DNA of 64,000 bases. Origin: Streptomyces sp. B21-105. GTDB taxonomy: Bacteria; Actinomycetota; Actinomycetes; Streptomycetales; Streptomycetaceae. Where the stretch lies: assembly GCF_036898465.1 (NCBI RefSeq), contig NZ_JARUMJ010000001.1:3472001-3536000 (forward strand), in the 5' to 3' direction. The translations under genes were made by a program, and so were the position numbers. Under the pieces are notes generated by a model. The model was not told the DNA's origin. It ran no database searches and saw only the letters and a program-made list of their open reading frames with translations. How positions within the stretch are numbered: position 1 is the first letter of the stretch; every line of letters starts with the position of its first letter. Shown here piece by piece: positions 1-8,269 of this stretch.

Positions 1-8
1 GGCCCGGA

Positions 9-26
9 CCCGGCTGAAAGGCCGGG
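9..26 (-). terminator. hairpin downstream of the chaplin gene
   Basis: Perfect 6-bp stem (CCCGGC / GCCGGG) with a 6-base loop, just past the stop of the leftward chaplin gene. There is no clear T-run, as is usual for Streptomyces terminators. Weak on its own because it sits at the window edge. Confidence 0.4.
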
Positions 27-38
27 AATGACGTTTCG

Positions 39-266
39 TCAGTCGTTGATGCAGAAGTTGCCGCCGGCCGGGTTCAGAGCGGCGATGACGTTGATCGAGT
101 TGCCGCACACGTTGATCGGAATGTGGATCGGAATCTGGACGATGTTGCCGGACAGGACACCCGGCGAGCCGATGGCAGCGGCGTTGGCACCGGCGTCGGC
201 GAAGGCGGGGGCGGCCCCGCCCAGGGCCAGGATCAGACCCGCGACAACAGCAGCACTCTTCTTCAT
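39..266 (-). CDS. short chaplin (aerial hyphae surface protein)
   Basis: Encodes 75 residues: a Sec signal peptide (MKKSAAVVAGLILALGG, cleavage likely after AFA near residue 24) followed by one chaplin domain. The domain shows the family landmarks IGSPGVLSGN, PIHIPINVCGNSINVI and ALNPAGGNFCIND, with the two conserved cysteines. Short chaplins are secreted, assemble into amyloid fibrils at the air-water interface and make aerial hyphae hydrophobic. The start at 266 is chosen because GAAGGGAAACCC lies directly upstream and the signal peptide begins there; an in-frame upstream extension is not signal-like. The presence of two cysteines separates it from ChpE-like chaplins and makes it ChpF/G/H-like; which one cannot be decided here. 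Confidence 0.93.
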   Translation of the reverse strand: MKKSAAVVAGLILALGGAAPAFADAGANAAAIGSPGVLSGNIVQIPIHIPINVCGNSINVIAALNPAGGNFCIND

Positions 267-651
267 GGGTTTCCCTTCTCTGCGGTCATGCCTAGATGAC
301 GGTCGAAACCGAGCGAACGCAACTGGAACGGCTCGCACCATGACTCGCAGGCTGCAAACGACAGATGGACGATCGAAGAAACTCAGAAACGCGTGCCGTC
401 CGGTTATTCACTCGAACGCCTTCATACAATTGACCCGCCGGACCCAACAGGGAGAAACGATTCGCCTGAGCGGCGCAGCAGAAATTGACAGAACATCAGG
501 GAAATCGCCGGGAGAAGAACGAAGCCGGACGGTCCGCCGAAAGAGGCAGGGACCGTCCGGCGAGCGGTGCCGGGGAGGGCGTCAGCCGTTGGCCACGCCG
601 TTGCCGCCCACCACTGAGTCCGACGTGGTGAACGGGTTCTTTTCCTGGGCC

Positions 652-674
652 CCCGGGTGGATTCTCCACCCGGG
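652..674. terminator. strong hairpin (first of two)
   Basis: Perfect 10-bp stem CCCGGGTGGA / TCCACCCGGG with a 3-base loop. With the hairpin at 676-705 it forms a double terminator-like structure immediately upstream of the LCP start. It could end antisense or read-through transcription in either direction. Confidence 0.5.
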
Positions 675-675
675 C

Positions 676-705
676 AGCGGGCCGCCGGATCATCGGCGGC
701 CCGCT
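676..705. terminator. strong hairpin (second of two)
   Basis: Perfect 12-bp stem AGCGGGCCGCCG / CGGCGGCCCGCT with a 6-base loop, ending 17 bases before the LCP GTG start. A terminator so close to a start suggests the downstream gene is transcribed from its own promoter very near its start codon. Confidence 0.55.
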
Positions 706-722
706 GTTCTAGCGTGCGGCGC

Positions 723-1751
723 GTGACGACGAAGAGAAACCTACTGCCACGTCGGCTGGCGATTCCCTCAATCGTCCTGGCCGCCACCGGCGCACTGCTC
801 GGCTCCTCCGTGCTCTCCGGCCGGGAGCACTCCCCGCGCGCGATGAACGTCCTGGTGATGGGCACCGACGAACGGGACACCATCTCCGCCGACGAGAAGC
901 ACAAGTTCCACGCCGGCGGCCAGGCCTGCGGCTGCACGGACGTCCTGATGCTGATCCATCTCTCGGCGCGGCGGGACCGAGTCAGCGTGATCGGCCTGCC
1001 CCGTGACTCCTGGGCGAACATCCCGCAGTACCGCGCCCCGGACGGCAAGCAGCGCAAGGCGCATTCGGCGAAGCTCAACGCCGCGTACCAGGAAGGCGGC
1101 GCGGAGCTCACCGTCAAGACCGTCGAGTCCATGACCGGGCTGAACGTCGACCGGTTCGTCCAGGTGGACTTCCGGCGCTTCATGGACTCCGTGAACGAGG
1201 TCGGCGGCGTCGAGGTGTGCACGCCGCGGCGACTGAAGGACCTCGCCACCGGCATGGACCTCAAGCCGGGCAAGCACCGGCTCGGCGGCGGGCAGTCGCT
1301 GCAGTACGTTCGCTCGCGGCACGTCGACACCAGCGCCGACCTCGGCCGCATCCAGCGTCAGCAACGCTTCCTGTTCCAGTCGTTGCGCGAGGTGCAGGAA
1401 CGCAAGCTGCTCGGCGACCCGCGGCGCACCCTGCACCTGATGCGCACCCTCCTCGGGAGCGGCTCGCAGGGGTTCTCGCTGAACGAGCTCGTCCAGGAGG
1501 CGGCGGCGCTGCGCAGGCTGCCGGACGCGGCGACGGAGTTCACGACCGTGCCGATCGGCGGATTCGCCCCGGCCTCGGTGGGCATCGGTTCGGCGCTGGC
1601 CTGGGACGACCGGAAGACGGACGCGCTCTTCAAGAAGGTGCACCAGGACCAGCCGCTGCTCGCCCGGGGCGAGAACCCCGGGCCGAAGGATCCGCCGACC
1701 ATTCTCGGCAGCACGGTGCCGGTGCGCGGGGGCACGTACGCGTGCAGGTGA
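723..1751 (+). CDS. LytR-CpsA-Psr (LCP) family protein
   Basis: Encodes 342 residues from the GTG at 723. An N-terminal membrane anchor (about residues 9-27, RLAIPSIVLAATGALLGSS) is followed by an extracytoplasmic LCP domain. Family landmarks visible: MGTDERD, CTDVLMLIHL, VIGLPRDSW, KLNAAYQEGG, VQVDFRRFMDSVNEVGGVEV, and the arginine-rich YVRSRHVDTSADLGRIQRQQ. LCP proteins transfer undecaprenyl-linked glycopolymers (teichoic acid, capsule, other cell-wall glycopolymers) to peptidoglycan. GTG 723 gives a short basic stretch before the membrane helix; no good ribosome binding site is seen, and hairpins end 17 bases upstream, so a leaderless mRNA is possible. A longer form starting at 657 would read through the hairpins and is unlikely. 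Confidence 0.9.
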   Translation: MTTKRNLLPRRLAIPSIVLAATGALLGSSVLSGREHSPRAMNVLVMGTDERDTISADEKHKFHAGGQACGCTDVLMLIHLSARRDRVSVIGLPRDSWANIPQYRAPDGKQRKAHSAKLNAAYQEGGAELTVKTVESMTGLNVDRFVQVDFRRFMDSVNEVGGVEVCTPRRLKDLATGMDLKPGKHRLGGGQSLQYVRSRHVDTSADLGRIQRQQRFLFQSLREVQERKLLGDPRRTLHLMRTLLGSGSQGFSLNELVQEAAALRRLPDAATEFTTVPIGGFAPASVGIGSALAWDDRKTDALFKKVHQDQPLLARGENPGPKDPPTILGSTVPVRGGTYACR

Positions 1752-1824
1752 GGGGGGCGCACGGTGGGTGCGGCCGGTGCGCTGGGCCGATCGGGGCACG
1801 CTACGCAATCCCGGTCGGAGGCGG

Positions 1825-1843
1825 GCCTTGTCGATCACAAGGC
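1825..1843. terminator. bidirectional terminator between convergent genes
   Basis: Perfect 7-bp stem GCCTTGT / ACAAGGC with a 5-base loop; flanking GGAG and CTCC add imperfect pairing. It lies between the convergent ends of the LCP gene (1751) and the VWA lipoprotein gene (1856). Confidence 0.6.
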
Positions 1844-1855
1844 TCCTCCCCGCTC

Positions 1856-3385
1856 CTACAGGTCCAGGTGGTCGGCGTCGGCGATCGCGTCGGCGAGGGC
1901 GGTGACGTCCGCGTCCTCGGTTTTCTTCGCCAACGTGCGGGCTGTTTCCTCGAGTTCGGTCAGATCGGGGGCGTCCGGGAGCGGGGTCGTGGGGCGGCGC
2001 AGGGCGTCGGCGAAGTAGGCGGCCGTCGCCGTGACCCGGAAGCGGGCGGAGGCGTCGGCGAGGTCGTCGTGCAGGGCGCCCGTCTCCAGTCGGCCGGCGT
2101 TCTCGTGCGGGGTGCGGGTCTTGGGGTCGAGCCAGCGGACGGTGGCGGTGGCGAGGGGCCCGTCGGCGCCGTGCTTGACGCGCACGGCGTAGAGGGCGGT
2201 GACCGTGTGGCCGGGGCCGACCTCGCCGCCGTCGACGCCGTCGTCGCGGAAGTCGTCGTCGGCGACGCGGCGGTCGTCGTAGCCGATCAGGCGGAACTCG
2301 GCGACGGTGTCGGGGTCGAAGGCGACCTGGGCCTTGGCGTCGCGGGCGGTCAGGTCGACGTTGCGCGGGAGGTCTTCGCAGAAGACCTTGCGGGCGTCGG
2401 TCTCGTCCGACACGTAGACGGTGTGGCCGTCGCCCTTGTCGGCGAGGCGTTCCATCAGGGCGTCGCCGTAGTCGCTGCCGACGCCGACGCCGAACAGGGT
2501 GACGCCGTGTTCGCGGCGGGCGGTGTCGATGCGCTCCAGGATCGCGTCGGCGTCGGTGTCGCCGGTGTTGGCGAGGGCGTCCGAGATCAGGACGACCCGG
2601 TTGGTGGCGCCCTTGCGCAGGCCCTCGACGGCGGTGGCGTATCCGGTCTCGACGCCGGCGCCGAGGTTGGTGGAGTCGGTGGGTTCCAGGCCGTCGACGG
2701 CGTCGTGGACGCGGCCGCGGTGCTCGCCGAGGCGGGTCATCGGCAGGACGGTCTCGGCCTCGCCGCTGAAGGTGACGAGGGCGACGGAGTCGTCGTCGCG
2801 CAGGCGATCGGCCATCGTGCCGAGGGAGGACTTGGCGAGGTCGAGGCGGCCGGGTTCGCCCATCGAGCCGGAGACGTCGATGACGAAGGTGAGGGCGGCG
2901 GGCGGGCGTTCGCCCGCTTGCGCGGCCGTGCGGGTGGCGAGGCCCACGCGGACCAGGGACCAGTCGTCGTCGCCGGTGCGGGCGCCGTCGACGGTGACCG
3001 AGAAGCCGTTGCCGTCCGGGCGTTCGTAGTCCTGGCGGAAGCTGTTGACGAACTCCTCGGGGCGGACGGTGGCGGGGGCCGGGCGGCGGCCTTCGGCGAG
3101 GGTGCGGCGGGCGTAGCCGTAGGACGCGGTGTCCACGTCGAGGGCGAAGGTGGAGAGACGGTCGGAGCGTCCGTCGTCACCCTGCTCGTCGCCCTTCGCG
3201 TCGTCCTTCGCGTCGCCTTGCTCGCCGCCGCGCGGTGCGCTCGGCGCGGGGAGGGCCTCGTTGTGGCCGGCGGTTCCGTCCGCGGCCTTGCTGCCGCCGG
3301 AGTCCGCGCTCGCGCCGCAGCCGGTCAGCAGCAGTGCCGCCGCGGCCGTGAAGGCGAGCAGTGCCGGTGCCCGATGGTTGTTCAT
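1856..3385 (-). CDS. VWA-domain lipoprotein (YfbK-like)
   Basis: Encodes 509 residues. The N-terminus is a lipoprotein signal with lipobox LLTGC, then a low-complexity linker rich in D, K, G and E. The STFALDVDTASYGYARRTL segment matches the N-terminal domain found in YfbK-type proteins. A von Willebrand A domain follows with an intact MIDAS start (FVIDVSGSMG) and the downstream TNLGAG and ISDALANTGDTD motifs. The C-terminal third (FRLIGYDDRRVADDDFRDD, VTALYAVR) is the YfbK C-terminal (DUF3520) region. It probably binds a divalent metal and a protein partner at the outer face of the membrane; the true function is unknown. The start at 3385 is supported by an AGGGGGC ribosome site and the signal peptide. 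Confidence 0.9.
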   Translation of the reverse strand: MNNHRAPALLAFTAAAALLLTGCGASADSGGSKAADGTAGHNEALPAPSAPRGGEQGDAKDDAKGDEQGDDGRSDRLSTFALDVDTASYGYARRTLAEGRRPAPATVRPEEFVNSFRQDYERPDGNGFSVTVDGARTGDDDWSLVRVGLATRTAAQAGERPPAALTFVIDVSGSMGEPGRLDLAKSSLGTMADRLRDDDSVALVTFSGEAETVLPMTRLGEHRGRVHDAVDGLEPTDSTNLGAGVETGYATAVEGLRKGATNRVVLISDALANTGDTDADAILERIDTARREHGVTLFGVGVGSDYGDALMERLADKGDGHTVYVSDETDARKVFCEDLPRNVDLTARDAKAQVAFDPDTVAEFRLIGYDDRRVADDDFRDDGVDGGEVGPGHTVTALYAVRVKHGADGPLATATVRWLDPKTRTPHENAGRLETGALHDDLADASARFRVTATAAYFADALRRPTTPLPDAPDLTELEETARTLAKKTEDADVTALADAIADADHLDL

Positions 3386-3534
3386 GTCGGTGCCCCCTGT
3401 GTCCGTCGTCTCTGTGACTGTGACGCGCCAGGGGGCCGGAACGTGCGACATGGGGAGTTGCGGATACGTCTCGAACCGGGCACGGAAGACGGCCTTCGAG
3501 ACCGGCGGGTGATCCTCCGGTGACCCGGGAGTTG

Positions 3535-4389
3535 TCAGGAGACGACGTCCTTGCGGGCGAAACCCCGGAAGGCCAGGGCGAACAGGACCAGGGCGTACGT
3601 CACGGAGACGGCGGTGCCCTGGATCATGCCGGACCACTCGGGGGTGGGCTGGACGGCGTCGGCCCAGGCGAACTGCCAGTGCGCGGGCAGGAAGTCGCGC
3701 CAGTCGCCGAGGGCGGTGACGGCGTCCAGGACGTTGCCGACGATGGTCAGGCCGACCGCGCCGCCGACCGCGCCGAGGGGGGCGTCGGTCTTCGTGGAGA
3801 GCCAGAACGCCAGCCCCGCGGTGACCAGTTGGGAGACGAAGACGTACCCGACCACGACAACAAGCCGCTGGGCGGCCGTGCCCGGGTCGAGCGCGCCGCC
3901 GGTGGGCAGCTCCAGCGACCCCCAGCCGTAGGCCGCGCTGCCGACGGCGAGGGCGACGACCGGCAGCAGGACCATCGCGGCCAGGCTGAGGCCGAGGCCG
4001 ACGACGAGCTTGGACCACAGCAGGCGGGCGCGGGGCACGGGTGCGGCGAGGAGGTAGCGCAGGGAGGACCAGCCGGCCTCCGAGGCGACGGTGTCCCCGC
4101 AGAACAGGGCGACCGGGATGACGAGCAGGAAACCCGCCGACACGAACAGGTTGACCGCGGCGAAGTTGGCGCCCGAGGCGGTCGCCGTGTCCATCAGGGA
4201 CACCTGGTTGTTGCGGCCGCCGGGTTCGCCGCCGATGGCGAAGGCGATGAGCAGGACGAACGGCAGGGCGGCGAGGATGCCGCCCATGACCAGCGTGCGG
4301 CGGCGCTTGAGCTGGCGGACCAGCTCGACGCGCAGCGGCAGGGTGCGGCCGGGCCGGTAGCCGGAGGCGACCTCGGTGAGCGTGCTCAT
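3535..4389 (-). CDS. ABC transporter permease (ABC-2 type)
   Basis: Encodes 284 residues with about six predicted membrane spans, for example near VMGGILAALPFVLLIAFAI, NLFVSAGFLLVIPVALF, LAAMVLLPVVALAVG and VVGYVFVSQLVTAGLAFW. The soluble N-terminus (RVELVRQLKRRRT) is typical of ABC-2 permeases whose ATPase is a separate polypeptide. Its ATG overlaps the stop of the upstream hydrolase/ATPase gene by 4 bases, so the two are translationally coupled and probably form one exporter. Substrate is not predictable. No gene follows within 150 bases. Confidence 0.88.
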   Translation of the reverse strand: MSTLTEVASGYRPGRTLPLRVELVRQLKRRRTLVMGGILAALPFVLLIAFAIGGEPGGRNNQVSLMDTATASGANFAAVNLFVSAGFLLVIPVALFCGDTVASEAGWSSLRYLLAAPVPRARLLWSKLVVGLGLSLAAMVLLPVVALAVGSAAYGWGSLELPTGGALDPGTAAQRLVVVVGYVFVSQLVTAGLAFWLSTKTDAPLGAVGGAVGLTIVGNVLDAVTALGDWRDFLPAHWQFAWADAVQPTPEWSGMIQGTAVSVTYALVLFALAFRGFARKDVVS

Positions 4390-7028
4390 GCGGAACCTCC
4401 GATCAGGGTGAGGAAGGCGTCCTCGAGGCGGCGGTGCGGGCCGACGGAGGTCACCGGCACGTCGAGCCGGACGAGTTCGGCGATCAGGTGCCGGGCGGTG
4501 CCGTCGGCGTCCAGGCGGATCAGCAGGCCGTCGTCGGCGGGGAGCGCGGAGGCCACGCCGGGCAGCGCGGCGATCTTCTCGACGATCGGCTCGTCCACGG
4601 GGACGGCGGTGCCGACGAGGAGGGTGTCGCCGGAGCCGATGATCTCGGCGACCGGACCGGCCTGGACGAGCCGGCCGCGGTCCATGACCACGAGGTGGGT
4701 GCAGGACTGCTCGACCTCCGCCAGGAGGTGGCTGGAGACGATCACCGTGCGGCCGGCCGCCGCGTAGCGGATCATCACCTCGCGCATCTCGCGGATCTGC
4801 GGCGGGTCGAGGCCGTTGGTCGGCTCGTCGAGGATGAGCAGGTCGGGCAGGCCGAGCATGGCCTGGGCGATGGCCAGGCGCTGGCGCATGCCCTGGGAGT
4901 AGGTGCGCACCGCGCGGGCGAGGGCGTCGCCGAGGCCGGCGATCTCCAGGGCCTCGTCGAGGTGGGCGTCCTCGGCCGGGCGGCCGGTGGCCCGCCAGTA
5001 CAGCTCGAGGTTCTCCCGGCCGGTCAGGTGCGGCAGGAAGCCGGCGCCCTCGACGAAGGAGCCGACGCGGGAGAGGACGGGGGCGCCCGGGCGGACGGCG
5101 TGGCCGAAGACTCGGATCTCGCCGCCGTCGGGCGTGATCAGGCCCATCAGCATGCGCAGGGTCGTCGTCTTGCCGGCGCCGTTCGGGCCGAGCAGTCCGA
5201 GGACCTGGCCCTTATCGACCTGGAAGGACAGCTCGCGGACGCTGTAGCGGTCGCCGTTCGCGTACTTCTTGCTCAGGTCGGTGATCCGTAGCGGGACGTC
5301 GGCGAGCGCCGGGTCAGGGGCGGGGGTGGCGGTGCGGCGGCGGGCCGTCAGCAGCAGGGCGAGCGCGAGTGCCGCGCCGGTGAGGGGCAGCCACCAGACC
5401 CAGGACGGGAGCGGGGCGGCGGCGGTCGTCACGGCCGGGGCGGTGGGGACCTTCAGCTCGCCCTTCATCGACACGGTGTACGTCGCCGGGTTCATCGGGG
5501 AGGCGTAGCCGAGGTCGGTGGAGGCGAGGACCAGGCGCAGCCGGTGGCCCTCCTCTACCTTGTGGTCGATCGCCGGGAGGGTGATCGTGACGTCCTTGCC
5601 GGCCTTGGCGCCGTCGACGCGGACCGGGGCGACGAGCTGGGAGGGCAGCACCTGGCTGCCGCCGCCGCCGACGTCGTAGACCTTGGCGAAGAGGACGGCG
5701 GTGTCGGTCGTCGACTTCACGTGGACGGTGACCGTCGGGGAGCCGGTGACCCGCAGGTCGTCGGCGAGCGGCGCGGAGTCGAAGGCGGCGTACTGGCCGG
5801 GGAAGTCGAGGGAGACGCCGACGCCGAGGGCGGACAGCTGGGAGAGGCCGCCGCCGCCCAGTCCGGGCAAGGCCGAGACGGCGGGCGGGGTGGCGCCGGG
5901 CGGGTTGGTGAACGACTGCTCGGTGCGACGGCCGGTCAGCGGGAACGAGCGGTCGCCGCTGGTCAGGCCCGGGTAGGCGGTCGCGCTCGCGCCCCGCAGC
6001 TGGGCGGCGCCGTCGGTGGAGTCGACGCCTCCGGTGCGGGTGACGCGGAAGGCCGGGCCGGTGTCGGCGGACTTGTCGTCCTTGAGGTAGCGGTCGAACC
6101 AGGAGGCGACGCGGGCCTCGACGCGGGAGGTCTCCCGGTCGCCGCCGTCGTGGCCGCCGGCGATCCAGTCGACGTCGACGGGCGCGCCGTTGGCGCGGAT
6201 CGCCTTCTCGGCGGCGTCCGACTGGGCGAGGGTGAAGAGGGAGTCGGTCTGGCCCTGGAGGAGGAGGGTGGGGACCTTGATGCGGCCGGCGACGGCGGAC
6301 GGCGAGCGCTGTTCGAGCAGGGCGCGTGCGGCGGCGTCCGGGGCGCCGGACTCGGCGACCCGCTCGTACATCGCGGCCAGCGCCGGTTCGAAGCGGGCGG
6401 AGCCGCCGCCGGTGTTGAAGAAGACGCCGGCCCACAGCTTCTTGAACACGCCGTCGGGGAACAGGGCGTCCGCGAGGTTCCAGTAGGTGATCGCGGGGGC
6501 GATGGCGTCGACGCGGTCGTCGTACCCGGCGGCGAGCAGGGAGATCGCGCCGCCGTAGGAGGCGCCGGCCACGCCCACGCGCGGGTCGCCGGGCTTGTCG
6601 AGCCGGACCTCGGGCCGCTTCGCGAGCCAGTCGATCAGCTTGGAGGCGTCGGCGACCTCGCCCTTCGGGTCGTTGAGCCCGATCCGGCCGGTGGACTTGC
6701 CGAAGCCGCGCGCGGACCAGGTGAGGACCGCGTACCCGTCGCGGGCGAGCTGCTCGGCCTGCTGCCGTACGTCGTCCTTGCTGCCGCCGAAGCCGTGCGC
6801 GAGGAGGACGGCGGGACGGCGGCCGGCGGCGCCGGAGGTGAAGTACGAGGTGTCCAGGCGTACGCCGTCCACGGCCATGACCCGGTCGGTCTGGTGCACC
6901 GCGGGCGTGTCGTCGTCGGCGACGGCCGTCCAGGTACCGGCGCCGGCGAGTACGACCACGGCGGCCACGGCGGCGAGGAGCCGTCGCGGCCGCCGTGGTC
7001 CTCGCAGACCGGGCAGTCGAAGATCCAT
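4386..7028 (-). CDS. serine hydrolase (CocE/S15-like) fused to ABC transporter ATPase
   Basis: Encodes 880 residues in three blocks. Residues about 15-38 are a signal/membrane segment. Residues 45-530 are an alpha/beta hydrolase of the CocE/X-Pro dipeptidyl peptidase type: HGFGGSKDD near 78, nucleophile elbow GASYGG (Ser157), LQGQTDSLF (Asp262), GGHDGG (His293), then a jelly-roll C-terminal domain ending near 525. A membrane helix follows (about 543-562, WVWWLPLTGAALALALLL). Residues 575-880 are a complete ABC ATPase: Walker A GPNGAGKTT (about 614-622), signature YSQGMRQR, Walker B LLILDEP (730-736), H-loop SSHLL. The predicted topology puts the hydrolase outside and the ATPase inside. The permease gene follows with a 4-base overlap. 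Start ATG 7028 was chosen from the signal-like N-terminus. No frameshift is visible between the domains, so the fusion appears real. Confidence 0.9.
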   Translation of the reverse strand: MDLRLPGLRGPRRPRRLLAAVAAVVVLAGAGTWTAVADDDTPAVHQTDRVMAVDGVRLDTSYFTSGAAGRRPAVLLAHGFGGSKDDVRQQAEQLARDGYAVLTWSARGFGKSTGRIGLNDPKGEVADASKLIDWLAKRPEVRLDKPGDPRVGVAGASYGGAISLLAAGYDDRVDAIAPAITYWNLADALFPDGVFKKLWAGVFFNTGGGSARFEPALAAMYERVAESGAPDAAARALLEQRSPSAVAGRIKVPTLLLQGQTDSLFTLAQSDAAEKAIRANGAPVDVDWIAGGHDGGDRETSRVEARVASWFDRYLKDDKSADTGPAFRVTRTGGVDSTDGAAQLRGASATAYPGLTSGDRSFPLTGRRTEQSFTNPPGATPPAVSALPGLGGGGLSQLSALGVGVSLDFPGQYAAFDSAPLADDLRVTGSPTVTVHVKSTTDTAVLFAKVYDVGGGGSQVLPSQLVAPVRVDGAKAGKDVTITLPAIDHKVEEGHRLRLVLASTDLGYASPMNPATYTVSMKGELKVPTAPAVTTAAAPLPSWVWWLPLTGAALALALLLTARRRTATPAPDPALADVPLRITDLSKKYANGDRYSVRELSFQVDKGQVLGLLGPNGAGKTTTLRMLMGLITPDGGEIRVFGHAVRPGAPVLSRVGSFVEGAGFLPHLTGRENLELYWRATGRPAEDAHLDEALEIAGLGDALARAVRTYSQGMRQRLAIAQAMLGLPDLLILDEPTNGLDPPQIREMREVMIRYAAAGRTVIVSSHLLAEVEQSCTHLVVMDRGRLVQAGPVAEIIGSGDTLLVGTAVPVDEPIVEKIAALPGVASALPADDGLLIRLDADGTARHLIAELVRLDVPVTSVGPHRRLEDAFLTLIGGSA

Positions 7029-7151
7029 GCTTCAACCGTACGGGGTCAACCTGTCGTGGACTTGTCGACCGCAGACCGAACCCGGGGACCTCCCCGAGGC
7101 GTACACGGCCGTCGCCGCATACCGCGGACGCGGTACACGCGGCACCCGCGG

Positions 7152-7200
7152 GGCGCGACGCTTGCGGGGCACGACGCTTGCGGGCGCGACGCTTGCGTGG
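7152..7200. repeat. short direct repeats in the hydrolase/lipoprotein intergenic region
   Basis: Three copies of CGACGCTTGCG at 7156, 7172 and 7187 (15-16 base spacing) lie in the 281-base region between the divergent genes at 7028 and 7310. They could be regulator half-sites on one helix face or slippage-derived repeats. Confidence 0.5.
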
Positions 7201-7309
7201 AGGGGTGCGCCGGGTTCCGGCCAGAAAGTGAGGCGACGTCCGGCATGAGGTCGTGTCAGTGTGACCCATTAGGGTCGGGGTCACAGACGAAGCACAGGGG
7301 TGGGGACTC

Positions 7310-8158
7310 ATGAAGGCGAAGTACGCGGGGGCTTGGACGGCGGTCACGGTGGCGGCCCTGGTCACGACGGCCGGGTGCGGCAGCGAGGGCGTCAAGGACG
7401 CGGCCAAGGCCGTGGACGGCACGGACGCGATCATGGCGGCGCTCGGCCGGGCGACCGACCGCACCGAGAAGCTCGGTTCGGCGGAGGTGAAGATGACCAC
7501 CTCCATGGGCTCGGGCGCTCCGGTCGCGATGGAGGGCACCTACTCCTGGGGCGACGGCTACGCGTTCGACGTACTGATGGACACCGCGGCCGCGCAGATG
7601 CAGCAGCTGCAGGACGCTCCGAAGATGCGCATGCTCTTCGTGGACGGCGCGTACTACTACGACGTCGATCCGCAGGCCTCCGGCCCGCTCAAGGGCAAGG
7701 AGTGGATGAAGATCGACGGTTCGGCGGTCTTCGGCCAGCAGGGCGCGCAGGCGCTCAGCGGCAGCAACGGCAGCCCGTCGGCGTCCATGAAGGGCCTGAA
7801 GTACGCGGACGACGTCGAGAACCTCGGTTCGGAGAAGATCAACGGCAAGTCCGCCACGCACTACCGGGCCGTCATCGACCAGGCCGGGATGGGCAAGTTC
7901 AAGAAGGCGTACGGCGACAAGGACAATCTCTTCGGCTCGCTCACCGGCGGCGCCACCTCGATCACCATGGAGGTGTGGGTCGGCGACAAGGATCTGCCGG
8001 TCCGCATGATCCAGGAGATCGGCACCATGAAGGTCACCATGGACTTCGAGAAGTTCGGCCAGACGGCCCCCGTCAAGGCGCCGCCCGCCGCGCAGACCGG
8101 CGACCTCACCGAGATGGTCAAGGAGGCCGGCGGCGGCACCGGCACCACCGCCGGCTGA
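7310..8158 (+). CDS. lipoprotein, LppX/LprAFG-like
   Basis: Encodes 282 residues with a lipoprotein signal (lipobox VTTAGC, Cys at about residue 23). The mature part, with repeated beta-rich stretches such as KMTTSMGSGAPVAMEGTYSW, MRMLFVDGAYYYDVD and SITMEVWVGDKDLPVRMIQE, matches the LppX/LprAFG fold, which in mycobacteria forms a hydrophobic cavity and carries glycolipids to the envelope. The GTGGGG sequence before ATG 7310 supports the start. The gene stands alone, diverges from the hydrolase/ABC operon, and ends before a strong terminator. The ligand here is unknown. Confidence 0.85.
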   Translation: MKAKYAGAWTAVTVAALVTTAGCGSEGVKDAAKAVDGTDAIMAALGRATDRTEKLGSAEVKMTTSMGSGAPVAMEGTYSWGDGYAFDVLMDTAAAQMQQLQDAPKMRMLFVDGAYYYDVDPQASGPLKGKEWMKIDGSAVFGQQGAQALSGSNGSPSASMKGLKYADDVENLGSEKINGKSATHYRAVIDQAGMGKFKKAYGDKDNLFGSLTGGATSITMEVWVGDKDLPVRMIQEIGTMKVTMDFEKFGQTAPVKAPPAAQTGDLTEMVKEAGGGTGTTAG

Positions 8159-8206
8159 CGCGCAGGCGACACCGGCTGACGCGTACGCCGCACGGCTGAC
8201 GCACGG

Positions 8207-8240
8207 CGACGCCCTGCCTCCCGGACGGGGCAGGGCGTCG
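8207..8240. terminator. bidirectional terminator, lipoprotein / iolA
   Basis: Perfect 12-bp stem CGACGCCCTGCC / GGCAGGGCGTCG with a 10-base loop, lying between the convergent ends of the lipoprotein gene (8158) and iolA (8270). Confidence 0.8.
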
Positions 8241-8269
8241 TCGTTCGTGGGGGGTGGTCGAGGTCAGGG

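Larger units (their letters stand above)
267..722. other. intergenic region between chaplin and LCP genes
   Basis: No convincing gene. The leftward strand around 585-650 reads as a peptide end (AQEKNPFTTSDSVVGGNGVA then a stop at 583), but that frame has no start codon before an upstream stop, so it may be the relic of a small secreted protein. The right end holds two strong hairpins listed separately. The chaplin promoter must lie just above 266. Confidence 0.5.

Noticed and set aside
496..693. Leftward 65-codon frame between chaplin and LCP
   Set aside because: Arg/Pro-rich, contains both terminator hairpins, no ribosome site or domain.
1217..3523. Very long open frame on the plus strand (768 codons)
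   Set aside because: It runs antisense to the VWA lipoprotein and LCP genes; its product is low-complexity V/G/A/E-rich, the usual GC-rich shadow, with no domain.
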